Shown: positions 1 to 10,310 of the stretch, in pieces | Position numbering within the stretch: the first letter of the stretch is position 1 | Layout: each line of letters begins with the position of its first letter | NCBI GenBank assembly: GCA_027627225.1 | Contig: CM051028.1 | Location: 26,960,912-27,024,911, forward strand | Reading direction: 5' to 3' | DNA: 64,000 nt | Origin: Congeria kusceri | Taxonomy: Eukaryota; Mollusca; Bivalvia; Myida; Dreissenidae | The notes under the pieces: model-generated | Seen by the model: the letters and a program-made list of their open reading frames with translations, nothing else | Database searches by the model: none | What the model was told of the DNA's origin: nothing | Translations under genes and position numbers: made by a program

Positions 1-13
1 AATTACTTGACTT

Positions 14-31
14 TGGTGCGAAGTGCATAAA
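14..31 (+). other. candidate primer binding site of the LTR retrotransposon
   Basis: TGGTGCGAAGTGC begins at base 14, about where a tRNA primer site (normally starting TGG) should sit immediately after a 5' LTR. The gag start lies ~620 bases downstream. I cannot name the tRNA, so this is positional inference. Confidence 0.3.
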
Positions 32-78
32 TAAGTTTAGTGCTAATGTGACCTTACAGACAACATTTGTCATATGAA

Positions 79-385
79 GTGACATTGGCGTAGTGTGGAC
101 TATTTAAAGTGTGTGAACTTTAAAAGACAATTTATGCAATTTGTGTGAAGTGTATGAACAATAAAAAGTGTTAAAGTGACATTACGTGACATTCGTGTTC
201 GAACAACTTGAAGTTGAACACTAAACATTGAAGAGTGATTATTTAATTTCAATTTGTTTATTGTGACAATAATTACAGTGACATTGAATTATATTGTTGT
301 GTTTTAAAGTGACATTAACATAGTGTTGACTTTGATTTAAAGTGACAATTTAATAGTGTTGATTGAACATTCAAGTGACAATAGT
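79..385 (+). repeat. GTGACATT/GTGACAAT motif cluster in the retrotransposon leader
   Basis: The octamer GTGACATT, or its variant GTGACAAT, recurs at about 79, 176, 186, 278, 309, 340 and 374, and again at about 6365-6420 just before the 3' LTR. The spacing is irregular, so this is not a simple tandem array. It may be decayed minisatellite or a protein or RNA binding cluster in the leader; neither is shown. Confidence 0.5.
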
Positions 386-638
386 GAATAGTAGTTAATT
401 TGACATGGAAGAAAGTGAAAGTTGCATATAATACATAGGTATTTTAAAATTGAAAGTTTTTAACATTGATCTATGATGAATATGTGTATATGTAGATCAG
501 TGAAATTGTAAATGCTTTGTGTAAAGTAATAATTTGATGGTGCGTTAGCCTTTAAGTTGAACTGAGGCACATGCCTAAGTGAGCTTTCAATTGAAAAAAA
601 TAGTTATTTTGTTTAGTTGATGTTCATCAACATTAAAC

Positions 639-1433
639 ATGGAAGATTTAAATGAAAATGAAGCATCAGGTGGTGCTGAAGTAACGGAAGCACAATTAAT
701 ATTGTTGAAAGCGTTTGAAGAGCTGCATGTTGAAGCAGACATTCAATCGGCAGCTGACTCGGTTCAGTTTATGCACCAGTTTAGTACTGTTAAGCCAAAA
801 ACAAATGCTAAGGTGGCAATAAAACAAGAACATGCGCAAAATGAAAATGGAAATTTTAGCCAGGGTAATGCTCATGTGCCATCCTCAGTCTCTTATAATT
901 ACCCTAAGATACAATGTTTCAGTGGTGATCAAGTAAAAGGTGAAGCTTCTTGGCAATGTTTTGAATTTGAAGTAGATTCTTTACTGACTGAAGGCTTGTT
1001 TAGTCAAGAACAAATCTTGCATGGGGTAAGAAAGGCTGCCAATGGTAATGCAGCCGAATGTACTCGGAGACTTAGTGCTGGGCTAAGTATTTTCAATGTC
1101 CTGGCCAAATTAGAAAGTGTGTATGGCAATATTGAATTAAAAAAAAATGGTAATGAGAAGCTTATACAACTGTACACAGAAGTCTAATGAAACTGTTTCT
1201 GAATTTGCAGCAAGAATTGAGGATTGTTTCGACAAAGCTGTAGTCCTCAAAGATGTGAAGAAAAATGATTTCGAAATTTTGAAACGGTTGCTATACCAAG
1301 GATTAAAAAAATAATTAAAACATTTAGCTGCTTTTAAGCACGACACGATTCATGATTATGATGCATTCATAACTGAATTGAGAAAAATTGAACTTGAATT
1401 AAACGAAGAAAAGGATCTAGACACAAAAACCAT
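639..1433 (+). pseudogene. gag: gag capsid-like region (frameshifted)
   Basis: The first 182 codons (639-1187) begin at an ATG and contain a capsid-like stretch (KIQCFSGDQVKGEASWQCFE, LLTEGLFSQEQ). Similarity to gag continues downstream in another frame (VSEFAARIEDCFDKAV, starting about 1190), so there is a one-base frameshift near 1180. That second frame has an in-frame TAA around 1311 and ends at TAA near 1434. Gag would form the particle shell that packages the element's RNA. The capsid call rests on position before the zinc knuckle and general resemblance, not on a diagnostic motif. Confidence 0.65.
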
Positions 1434-1444
1434 GTAAACCTGTA

Positions 1445-1765
1445 TTGCCTAAACCTGCTGAATCATCTGAATTGAGTGAAGTAAAAAGCCTGTTAATGAA
1501 ATTGAATGAAAGAATTGATAAATTAGAACTACAAAAAGACACAGGTAAGTATGACAATTTTGAATTTAAACCTTTCACTAGTAGGGGTGCAAGGCGAGGA
1601 CGTTTTGTACCAAATCAAGGTCAACGACGAGGTTTTAGAAATTTAAGAGGTCAGGTTCGTGGCCAGAATTATAGACCTTCTAGACTTGCGACTAGTTTTA
1701 CATTTGCAAGGTGTTGCTATAAATGTGGCGAAACTGGACATTTTCAGGCAGACTGCCCAAACTAA
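1445..1765 (+). pseudogene. gag: gag nucleocapsid with CCHC zinc knuckle
   Basis: This 106-codon frame has a short coiled-coil-like start (EVKSLLMKLNERIDKLE), then an Arg/Gly-rich basic stretch suited to RNA binding. It ends with one complete zinc knuckle, CYKCGETGHFQADC, which fits CX2CX4HX4C. Nucleocapsid binds and packages genomic RNA. The segment is separated from the capsid part by stops. An overlapping frame carries the protease just downstream, so a frameshift lies around 1765. Confidence 0.8.
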
Positions 1766-2442
1766 TTTGTGCTTCCTTTAGGGGATCGAACCGGGGCACG
1801 TATTTTATTTCAGATCCCAAACTTGTGGGTGACATTAATGAAGTAAGTATATTTTTGAATGGTATTGAAACCCATGCACTTTTAGACACAGGATCATTTG
1901 TAAGTATTTTACCCGAGTCATTTTATAAAAACAATTATTCAGACATACCACTTGAACCACTGATATTTTGGTGAATTTGCCATATAATGGATTCATTGAA
2001 CTTGAAGTTAAAATTATGGATGGAATTGAAAAGTCAACACCACAACATTGTTTGTTTTTAGTATCACCAGATATAAAATATTCTTCAAGAGTTCCAACCA
2101 TATTGGATACAACTATTTTGAATTTGAAGAATGTTAATCGACTTTTGGAAATCAATTTTTGTAATAGAAAGCAAAGTTGATAACTCCATGGTATCTGAGT
2201 TTGAGAGCAATTACCATGAGAAAAAGAATAAAGAAAGAGTAGCAATAGTAAGGAATGCATATCATGAAAAGATGTTGTTGAAACCGAATGAGACAAGAAC
2301 TTTGAAAGGCTATTTGGACAAGACGATTGCATATCGTACTTCCAGCTCTTTGATTTTACCGTGTGCTGAAGCACAAATTCCTGATTTTATTGATGTGACA
2401 CCTTCTCTTACAGCATATAAATATGACATGATGAAATTTTAG
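1766..2442 (+). pseudogene. pol: retropepsin-like aspartic protease and linker to RT
   Basis: LLDTGSFVSILPESFY near 1876-1925 is the retropepsin active site (DTG plus the usual following Ser). These single-motif proteases act as dimers to cut the polyprotein. The frame breaks at a TGA near 1972, and downstream pieces continue in other frames to about 2442. The second half shows no diagnostic motif. The distal flap and conserved (I/L)-G motif were not located with confidence. Confidence 0.75.
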
Positions 2443-2559
2443 TTATTTTGTCAAATCTGACAAGCAATACAGTTTGTATGCAACCAAAAGCCATATTGTG
2501 TGAATTGCAAATAGTTTAAGTTGCAACTGATGTCATGAATTGTGAATAGAGTGATTTAG

Positions 2560-3063
2560 ATAAAAAAAAAGACAAGAAGTAGTTTACAATTTAATAATTG
2601 ATGGGAATGATGTATTGACACCTGAACAAATTACTGAAGTTAGAACACTTTTAATGAAGCATAAAGATATTTTTTCCTCATGTGAGAGTGATATTGGTCA
2701 GTGTTCACACACCAAACATAGAATTGATTTGGTTTATGATTTGGTTTCCTTCAAAACTTAGGCATAGGCGCAACTTTAGATATGAAATCAGGATACAATC
2801 AGATAGAAATTGAAGAGTCATATAAAGAAGAACTGCTTTTACGTTAGGACCTTTTAGACTGTGGGAATTTAATAAGCTGCCTTTTGGATTGACAAATTCG
2901 CCTGCTACATTTCAACGAGCAATGACTGAATGTCTTTGGGATTTAAATGTGAAAATGTGTGTTGTATTCATCGATGATATCATTATTTTCAGTTGTACGT
3001 AGAAAGAACACCTTGAAAACATTTACAAAATATTTGAACGTTTAAAATCATGGAGCTTGAAAC
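2560..3063 (+). pseudogene. pol: reverse transcriptase, fingers and palm, deleted and interrupted
   Basis: About 2625-2725 reads as the N-terminal RT border (EVRTLLMKHKDIFSSCESDI, then HRIDL). Sequence then jumps at about 2745 straight to TLDMKSGYNQIEIEE (2772 onward). Some 80 codons that normally separate these motifs are missing, taking out part of the fingers. Then follow FGPFRLWEFNKLPFGLTNSP and the active-site region VVFIDDIIIFS, an F/V-x-DD variant common in gypsy elements. A TAG falls right after it near 3000. The copy cannot make an active RT. Confidence 0.85.
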
Positions 3064-4089
3064 TTGCTCCAGAGAAATGCATTTTTTTTTAGAAAGAATG
3101 TTTCTTTTCTGGGCCATGTTGTGGGCAGTGATGGAGCGAAAACTGACCCAGATAAAATTGATAAAGTGAGTAATTGGCCAGCACCATCTAATCCAGATGA
3201 GCTTCGAAGTTTTCTTGCTTTTGCTGGATACTATCGTCGCTGTATTAAAGACTTTAGCAAAATAACACGTTGTTTGGCTGACTTGCTGCCATCCACCAAT
3301 GCCAAGAAAGGTAAATTGAAGTCAAAAAAAGAATGGCAGTATGGTGAAGAACACCAAAGAATCTTTGAATTTTTAAAACAGATTTTAACATCACCACCTG
3401 TATTGGCTTATCCTGATTTTAGTCCTCAATTTGAATTGCATACTGATGCATATACAAAAGGACTTGGCGCAGTTTTATACCAAGAACAAGATGGACATAA
3501 ACGCGTAATTTCATATGCAAGTAGACCTTTATCAAAGTCTGAAAAGAACCACTCAGCTTTTAAATTGAAATTATTTTCAGCCCTTAAATGGGCAGTTTCT
3601 GATTACCTGCCTAACTGTCATTTTCATGTGTTAACTGACAATAATCCGTTAACATACATTCTTGCTTCTGCAAAGTTGGATGCTACCGGCCAACGTTGGG
3701 TCTCAGCCCTGAGTTCTTATTCATTTGATATTAAATACCGAAGGGGTATAATTAATAAGGATGCTGATTCTATGAGTCGTTATCCATACACAGAACCAAA
3801 TTCAGGTAAGTATTCCATGGATACTGATGCAGTCAAAGCCATATGTGGTTGTATTTCACCACCTTCTGTTGAATTGCTGCCATCAGTGAATATTAATATT
3901 GTGGAAATTACTAAACATCCCGGAAAGCCAAAGGCTCAGATTGAGTTAAGAGAATTGAGAAAGCAACAGAGAATATACCCATTGATTGATAAATGGAGAA
4001 TTGCAACAATTGATACAAGAATTCCACAGTTTGCATGTAAAGAAGATCATATTATGAAGATTTTTTTAAATTTTATTATAAAAAGATAA
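3064..4089 (+). pseudogene. pol: RT C-terminus and RNase H of the gypsy element
   Basis: This is the longest surviving frame of the element (341 codons). It opens with the RT thumb/connection (FLGHVVGSDGAKTDPDKIDK, AFAGYYRRCIKDFSKI). RNase H follows: HTDAYTKGLGAVLYQ (first Asp), FHVLTDNNPLTYILA (third acidic site) and NKDADSMSRYP (last Asp). The conserved Glu of the usual KLEFLALKW motif is Lys here (KLKLFSALKW), so a metal-binding catalytic residue is gone even though the frame is open. RNase H removes RNA template during cDNA synthesis. Confidence 0.88.
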
Positions 4090-5199
4090 ATTTTATTTCG
4101 GAAAGTATGTGAAAATGATGAAACTGTTGAACAGTTAGTTTTACCAACAATTTACAGGAAACAAGTTCGTTGTGGTCTGCACAATAATGTAGGACATCCC
4201 AGACGAGACAGAATTGCACGTTTGCTGCGATAGCGTTTTTATTGGCCATTAATGTTAACAGATGAAGACAGATGGATTTCAAATTGTGATAGATGCTTGA
4301 AAAGAAAAACTTCAACTAACATCAGAGCTCCTTTGATTAATGTAAACACCACTAATCCTTTGGAGTTGGTTTGTTTTGATTTTTTGAGTCTGGAACCTAG
4401 TAAAAGCGGATTTTCAAATATTTGTACCTACCAAAAACCAAACAGCGAAAACCACAGCTGAAACTTTCTACAATAACTTTATTGTTCATTATGGCATACC
4501 TACCAGATTACACAGTGACCAGGGTGCCAATTTTGAATCAGAAAACATCAAAGAATTTTGCACCTTAGCACACATAAAAAAAAGACTTCTGTTTACCATC
4601 CTGAAGGTAATTCTAGTCCAGAGAGATTTAACAGAACACTGTTGGATATGCTGGGAACATTGGAGAATTCTGAAAAACAGAATAGGAAAAAATATGTGAA
4701 CTCTTTAGTGTACTGCTACAAGTGTACGACTCACGAGTCATCATATATTTCTCCATTTGAGCTAATGTTTGGTCGCAAACAATTTTTTTTTTCATAGACT
4801 CTGTATTTGAAAAAGCAATTCCAGATTCGAATAAGAACAGCTTTTCTGAATACATTGAGGATTTGAAAGAAAGAATTCAGAAAACAAGAGACATAGTGGC
4901 AAATCATCTTGAGAAAGCAAAAGTAAAAAAACAAAAGTCATTTTATGATATGGAAGATAAAGCAGCTCAACTAGACATAGCGGACAAAGTATTAGTGAAC
5001 TTGCCTTTAAAGGAAATCACACAATCCCAGACACATTTGAGGAAGAACTCTATACTGTAACAGAGCACACCAATGAAAATGTGCCAGTCTATAAAGTTCA
5101 AGGTGATGTGACGAAAGGTATTAAGACTCTGCACAGAAACCATTTGCACTTGGTGAAAAATCAAGATGAAGCAAAGACGGAGATTCTGGTGATGTAAGA
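4090..5199 (+). pseudogene. pol: integrase of the gypsy element, broken
   Basis: The N-terminal HHCC zinc-binding domain is visible (LHNNVGHP, then ISNCDRCLKRK, 4175-4310) but has a TAG in it near 4231. The DDE core follows: VCFDFLSLEP (first Asp, ~4370), a gap with a deletion near 4430, LHSDQGANFES (second Asp, ~4510), then YHPEGNSSPERFNRTLLDML with the catalytic Glu (~4595-4655). Frames change at least three times. The C-terminal DNA-binding part (SFYDMEDKA, DKVLVNLPL) lies at 4940-5010. Integrase would insert the cDNA copy into the genome. Confidence 0.85.
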
Positions 5200-5835
5200 A
5201 AATAGAGATGTGAAAGATGCGGTACCGTATAGAAAAGATAGAGTGAGTGAGATAAATAAAGAGGTTACACATTTTTCTGTAGAGGAGAAACATAAGGAAA
5301 CTGATAGTGACGTCACTGATGAAGATGAGACAGGTGAAATAGTGTTGTAACTTATGGGGACGCTTTAAAGAAACCCGTAGTGGTAGTAGATGAAGGACAG
5401 AACCAAGGGAGTACTATAAATCATGGTAATAACTCAAGTAGCAACACTCGTTAGGTTGATAGTACTGAATCTCGAGGGACTGAAAATACAGTAGAGAATG
5501 TCATAGAAAATGATAGTTTGAGTAATGAGAGAGATGAAGTTATTGATGAGGTTGAAGGGACAGGTGCGGAGGAAACTAATGGTTTAGTTGAAACTGAAAA
5601 CACAGAAATTCACGCAACAGAACCAAAGGAGATCCAAACCGAAACCGAAATAGATAGAACAGATCAAGAGGAGTCTTAAGAAATTGCCACAGGCAATCAG
5701 GAACCGGTGAGAGAATTGGTGAGTGATGAGAGTAAAGGTGAGAGACAGGAAAGTGTAAAACCAAAATGTCCAAAAGATATGCCAACACCTAAACCTAGGT
5801 ACACTACAAGGCAAACAAGGTTTCCAGACAGATAA
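5200..5835 (+). pseudogene. acidic C-terminal tail of pol polyprotein
   Basis: After the integrase end, the sequence reads as Glu/Asp/Thr/Asn-rich low-complexity coding with several stops (for example near 5198, 5348 and 5453). It closes with PTPKPRYTTRQTRFPDR followed by TAA at about 5833. A basic Arg/Pro ending like this is common at the C-terminus of gypsy pol polyproteins. The function of such tails is not established. Confidence 0.5.
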
Positions 5836-6478
5836 ACTGACTTCCAGATGAATTATTGTGTACCTTTAACATTGCCTTATGATTCAAGGTTTTCAGCCTT
5901 AAATGAGGTTATTAACTCTGGCATTTTAAATAAAATGTATCTGAGATGGCTAAGAAAGTTATCAATAGTATTTAAAACTAATGTATATAATAATATGAAT
6001 GTTATTTTGTTAGCTGAAAGCCAACAGCATAATTATTGTTTTATCAACAGTTTTTATAAACTAAGCAATGTATTTGATTTTAATGTTACTATATGAAATA
6101 TGTGTGAGGTATAAATCTATATTGTGAGGACACATATATACGGAAGGGAGAGGAACAATGAAGTTGTAAGGTAAGTATGTTAGTAAAGTACTAATATAGG
6201 TTGATAGTAGTACAGGTAATTGGTACAGGAGGAAGTAGTTTATATAGTGGTGTATTATATAAATTAGGTAGTCGCGTGTTATAGTATTGACATGCATCCA
6301 TTCTGTAATATAGTGTATAATATATTATTGAGAGAGGAGATATGCTGAGTGTACTGTTTGGCGTCTGTGACATTGAAAGGTGTTGTTTGTGACGGAACTA
6401 GTGTTGTCTGTGACATTGAAATGTGTGACAGGACTTTGTATCATAATGATGTGGACATCATTTAAGAAGCTGGGGAAG
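5836..6478 (+). other. 3' untranslated region of the gypsy element with polypurine tract
   Basis: No convincing gene. An 82-codon frame at 5848-6096 has no recognisable domain and is treated as chance. GTGACATT motifs return near 6365-6420. The last 15 bases, AAGAAGCTGGGGAAG (6464-6478), are purine-rich and sit directly before TGTGTAAC, so they are the likely plus-strand primer (polypurine tract). Confidence 0.45.
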
Positions 6479-6799
6479 TGTGTAACTAGTTGAAAATTGC
6501 TCTGCCTTAAAGCTGTCTTCCCTGATTAATTGTATGGTTGTTTTTAACCTATTTTCTTGCATGTATATAGGCTTTCAACCCATTTTTATTATCTGCCCTT
6601 GGATTAAGTTTGCCGCCTAATTCAGTTTGCAAGCAGGTTTGTCAAGTTATCAGATATCAGTTGTTCACTGACAGTTTGTCTTTAATTTGGTGGGCTCATT
6701 TCTAAGGTTGGTATTGATTTATTATTGAATACATTGTTGAAATGAGTTCTATTTGCTTTATTTGCTGTGTTGTGAAAGTAAACGTTGTATTTACTTGTA
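6479..6799 (+). repeat. probable 3' LTR of the gypsy element
   Basis: It starts TGTGTAACTAG right after the polypurine tract. The end is tentative: TTACTTG near 6790-6797 matches TTACTTG at bases 3-9 of the window, where a 5' LTR would end. The canonical TG...CA ends are not both visible, and the 5' LTR is not in the window for comparison. Confidence 0.35.
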
Positions 6800-7104
6800 T
6801 TTCTAGAATTGTCATGTATTTTCGCGTACATCGGAAATAGCATCCGTCATATTTCTATTATCTATTTTAATCTCACGATATTTCCTGTTTTACACAAGCA
6901 CTTAATTTGCAGTTTAACAGTCACGAGCAAAGGAGAAAGAACAGAAATAGCAAGCAACCTTTCCATAAAGGTTATTGTAATTGCAATTGTCAGTGTGTTG
7001 TGTTTGATGTTACTTTAGTATTTTAGACTTCTATTGCTATTTTAAGCTAATGGATGATCGTGCAGCCAAAATTCTATAGAGATATTCTTAATATATTTAA
7101 TAAC
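6800..7104. other. spacer between two retroelements
   Basis: About 300 bases with no recognisable coding or repeat structure. It may be residual 3' LTR or the eroded 5' part of the following non-LTR element. Confidence 0.3.
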
Positions 7105-7116
7105 GTATAGTATGCG

Positions 7117-7835
7117 GTGATAAATGCTGAATGTCTAAGTGAAAATATCACAGAGGAAGAAATTCAACAAAGTATGCAAGGCCTGAAAAGTAACTGTGCG
7201 TCTGGTTATGATGGCCTGTGCATAGAAATGTTTAAAGTCACGGCAAATCGTATAGCACCCTTTCTGCAAAGTCTTTTCAATAACATATTTGAAACAGGTG
7301 TATTTCCAGAAGATTGGTGTAAAAGTGTGATCACTCCTCTGCACAAAAAAGGATCACCCCTAGAACCAAATACTTATAGGGCAATTTCATTGTCAAGTAG
7401 CCTAAGCAAAATATTTATCAATATTTTAACAAAACGACTAACGCGTTGGTGTGATGAAAATATGGTTATTGACGAAGCTCAAGCCGGATTTAGGTCAGGG
7501 TACTCAACCATCGACAATATCTTTAATTTGCACGCACTAATCCAAAAATATACATCAAAGAAAGGAGGTCCTTTTTATGTTTTTACGTGGACTACTTAAA
7601 GGCATTTGACAGTTGTAACCATGCAAAGATGTGGCAATGTTTGTCGAGAAATAGTATTGAGGGACGGTTTCTGAATATCTTCAAATCTATGTACAGCCAA
7701 ATGAAGGCGTGTGTGAAAGTTAAAAACGGCCTAACGGACTTCTTTGATTGCAAAATCGGCACAAAACAGGGCTGTTTGTCGTCACCGATAATATTTTGAA
7801 TCTTCATGAATGACCTGGTGAATTTCCTTAAATTA
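7117..7835 (+). pseudogene. non-LTR reverse transcriptase fragment (copy 1)
   Basis: RT motifs appear in order: SGYDGLCIEMFK, VFPEDWCKSVITPLHKKGS, NTYRAISLSSSLSKIF, DEAQAGFRSGYSTIDNIF. In a second frame, shifted near 7590, come DYLKAFDSCNH and IGTKQGCLSSPIIF, the latter followed by TGA at 7797 and then FMNDLVNFL. The catalytic Y/FADD box and thumb that should follow are absent. Sequence jumps to the C-terminal region by 7881, so roughly 150 codons are deleted. RT would copy the RNA at the nicked target. Confidence 0.85.
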
Positions 7836-7880
7836 TAGTCAGTCGGATGATGGAATGTTTATATCGCAAGAAACAGACAG

Positions 7881-8605
7881 ATGAACAGATCAGTGGAAAA
7901 CTTCTTTGCGCTCAGTGAATGTGGCCGTTTACCCATATCTGTGACCAACATGTTCAAATGTATTTCTTACTGGGTTAAAATTGTGCAAATGCCACCAAAC
8001 AGATACCCAAGGCAACTTTTACTACGGAATCATGACACTTCGGGTAGAACCAACTGGGCAACGAAGGTTAAAAGTCTATTATTTGAAAACGGGTTTGGCT
8101 ACGCGTGGATTTCAAATGAGGTCGGAGACAAAAAATGTTCCTGAAATCATTTAAAACGGGACTTGAAGACTGTGCCTTGCAAAAACTCCAAGCTTATATA
8201 AACACATCCCCAAAGGCAGTGTACTACAGAGACTTCAAAACTTTATTAAATGTAGAACGATATTTATCAATTGAATTACCATTTGTGCTCAAAAAGTGCC
8301 TTGCAAATTTTCGCTGTTCCGGGCATTAGCTTTTGGTAGAAAAAGGACGACACTTGGATATAAGCCGTGAATTTAGATACTGTATGTATTGTGTACTCTC
8401 GCAACAAGTTTATACAGTAGAAGACAAATATCAATTGTTTATGTTGTGTCCATTGTATAATGGGTTAAGACAGACGATTAGTATTCCTCAGTGGCTAAAT
8501 CATCCAAAAAGTATATATCTGTTTAATACGATCTTATCAGACAGTAACGACAAACATACATTATTGGTTGCAAAATATTTATTTCAAGGTGACAAGTTAA
8601 GATAG
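7881..8605 (+). pseudogene. C-terminal domain remnant of non-LTR ORF2 (copy 1)
   Basis: Three frames together match the C-terminal part of copies 2 and 3: ALSECGRLPISVTNMFKCIS, WATKVKSLLFENGFGYAWIS, then FKTLLNVERYLSIELP and a final part with CMYC, FMLCPLYNGLR. That last part corresponds to a CxxC...H...C zinc-finger-like segment seen intact in copy 3. Frameshifts lie near 8135 and 8330. The domain's role in these elements is presumed RNA or DNA binding. Confidence 0.75.
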
Positions 8606-8865
8606 GAATTCATGAAAATTCACAACACTGCTTTTGTAAATACTCATTTGGTTTGTATGAATCCTTTGTAAATATACATTTGTCATAGTTATTGCCATAT
8701 ATATCTTTATTATATCCATAAAATATTATATTATTATAACAGTATAAACTGTTTGTGTTCATCTACAATCTATATTTATAATGTACCAGTTTTGTAATGT
8801 TCATTTAATAATGTTCTTTTACCACTTAAACTTGTATACTGTTATAATTACACTGCTGTATTGTG

Positions 8866-8915
8866 GGCCGGTGGCCTTAAATTGCCGAATAAAATATTGT
8901 ATTGTATTGTATTGT
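8866..8915 (+). other. 3' hairpin and TATTG tail of non-LTR copy 1
   Basis: GGCC-GGT-GGCC at 8866-8876 can fold into a 4-bp stem with a 3-base loop. AATAAA follows at 8888-8893 and then about four TATTG units. The same design occurs at the 3' ends of the other two copies. It is presumably the region recognised by the RT to start copying. Confidence 0.6.
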
Positions 8916-8957
8916 TAACAAGTTGCTATTTGCATTGTTCATGTATTTTTTCAGGTT

Positions 8958-9055
8958 GTCATCCTTGCAGATTTCGGAGTCCTTGTAGTTCTTTGAGGCA
9001 TTGTAGCTCGTGTGGCTCTTGTCGCCCTCGTAGCCCTTGTGGACACACATGTTAA
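8958..9055 (+). other. small Cys-rich reading frame, uncertain exon
   Basis: A pyrimidine stretch ending TTTTTTCAG precedes an open frame encoding a Cys/Ser/Arg-rich peptide (CRFRSPCSSLRHCSSCGSC and on) that stops at TAA 9053-9055. The DNA is also a loose 9-base repeat of the type CCTTGTAGC, so the Cys content may just reflect simple sequence. No function is proposed. Confidence 0.2.
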
Positions 9056-10150
9056 ATGTGATAACAAATTAACAGGTAATAAAAGATACATTAGAATAAA
9101 CTTACTCTAGTCGTCAGTGGTTAATTGTGAAAGAACCCACTACCTTACATTAAACACATATATAGTAACATTATAGAAAGGTACAGGTTACAGTAAAACA
9201 ACAATTTCCGGAAAAAACTCGAGTTCGGAAAAAACTCGTCTGTACCCGTCCTAAATATAATAGCATATAACTTTGGAGTGACATTAAAATCAAAATCAAA
9301 TGTTAATGTTCCGAAAGTGGACAGCCGCTGGGGACCCCCGCACAATTACATTTAAATAACTATCAGACTTTCAGAGATATTCACTTTCCGCCGACTTTCC
9401 GAAAAAATCGTTCATATGTACATTTTATGGATAGCATCTCGCCGACTTTCGGGACATTAATATTCCAAAAAACATACGCTAGTATAAGCATAATGTAGCC
9501 GTCGAAATTACTTTTCGGGAATTAAATCGTCCGACTCGCAGAAATAGACGTCTTCCGACGCACAAACAAGACAAGACTTTTCGTCCGACGGCCACAAATC
9601 GAAATCTAAAGGAAGCCCCGAAAGCTACCTAAAAAGCGGTTTGTCATGGGTTACCCGATAAAATTTGATTGGTTCCGGTACCTAGAAACATCCTATCATA
9701 AACGTTGAAACAAATACATCTGGAAACTATCATTAAAACATGGTAGACGTCGCTTGTGTACACAGAGTGTAATTATAAAAATATATTTTCAAAAATACAC
9801 AGAAGTGTATGAATGTCTGATCAAATTTACAAAAAAACAAACGCGGAAACGTGTTCCACATCACATACACATGTTTAAACTGTCCCGCCTAGTGCTGGTT
9901 GATTGCCCTGACAACCACAATTTCCAAGCAACCAGAGAGCAGTCAGCAGGTCATGTGACAAATCAGGGAAGACTATTCCAGCCTAAGACATTAAAAGATA
10001 TTAATTATTATATTGTAATTAATGTGACTTTGGTTGGAATTCATTAAGGAAGGAGGAGTTTTCTATGCAAACATGCACACTAATCCGAATGGGTGAGGGA
10101 CAATTACCAATAACGTTTGGCATCATTTCAACGATTCGGCCCTTATACTA
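9056..10150. other. non-coding, nothing recognised
   Basis: No gene or clear repeat. A 97-codon frame at 9754-10047 has no domain and no splice support. Bases 9360-9640 are a little richer in CG dinucleotides than their surroundings. Confidence 0.4.
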
Positions 10151-10310
10151 GCTATGGCTTATCTATATGGCATTAATGATTGATATTTTAACTATTGCTT
10201 ATCTATATGGCATAAATGATTGATATTTTAATTATGGCTTATCTACATGGCATTAATGATTGATATTTTAACTATGGGTTATCTCTATGATATTAATGAT
10301 TGACATTTTA
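10151..10310. repeat. 40-bp tandem repeat, four units
   Basis: Four consecutive 40-base units (starting 10151, 10191, 10231, 10271) share the core TTATCTATATGGCATTAATG and end in TGATATTTTA. Divergence is a few bases per unit, highest in the last. Confidence 0.95.

Larger units (their letters stand above)
1..6799 (+). mobile_element. Ty3/gypsy-type LTR retrotransposon, decayed, 5' LTR outside window
   Basis: The order gag capsid, CCHC knuckle, aspartic protease, RT, RNase H and integrase on one strand is the Ty3/gypsy order. Coding is split over several frames with in-frame stops and at least two internal deletions, so the copy is dead. The window opens just before a candidate primer binding site, so the 5' LTR should lie upstream. 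A purine-rich tract at 6464-6478 is followed by TGTGTAAC, a plausible 3' LTR start. The right boundary is uncertain and rests on a short match between the first bases of the window and about 6790-6799. Confidence 0.85.
7105..8915 (+). mobile_element. non-LTR retrotransposon copy 1, 5'-truncated and internally deleted
   Basis: It contains RT motifs of an AP-endonuclease-type non-LTR element and the C-terminal cysteine/histidine region. It ends with a short GGCC hairpin, AATAAA and a TATTG microsatellite tail. No endonuclease domain lies upstream, so it is 5'-truncated as usual for target-primed insertion. It is related to the copies at 18952-23719 (minus) and 30721-34429 (plus). Confidence 0.85.

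Noticed and set aside
5848..6096. Possible env or accessory ORF after gypsy pol
   Set aside because: 82 codons without signal peptide, transmembrane pattern or similarity; most likely chance in the 3' UTR.
9754..10047. 97-codon plus-strand frame
   Set aside because: No recognised domain, no splice signals, ordinary composition; length is within chance for AT-rich DNA with few stops in one frame.
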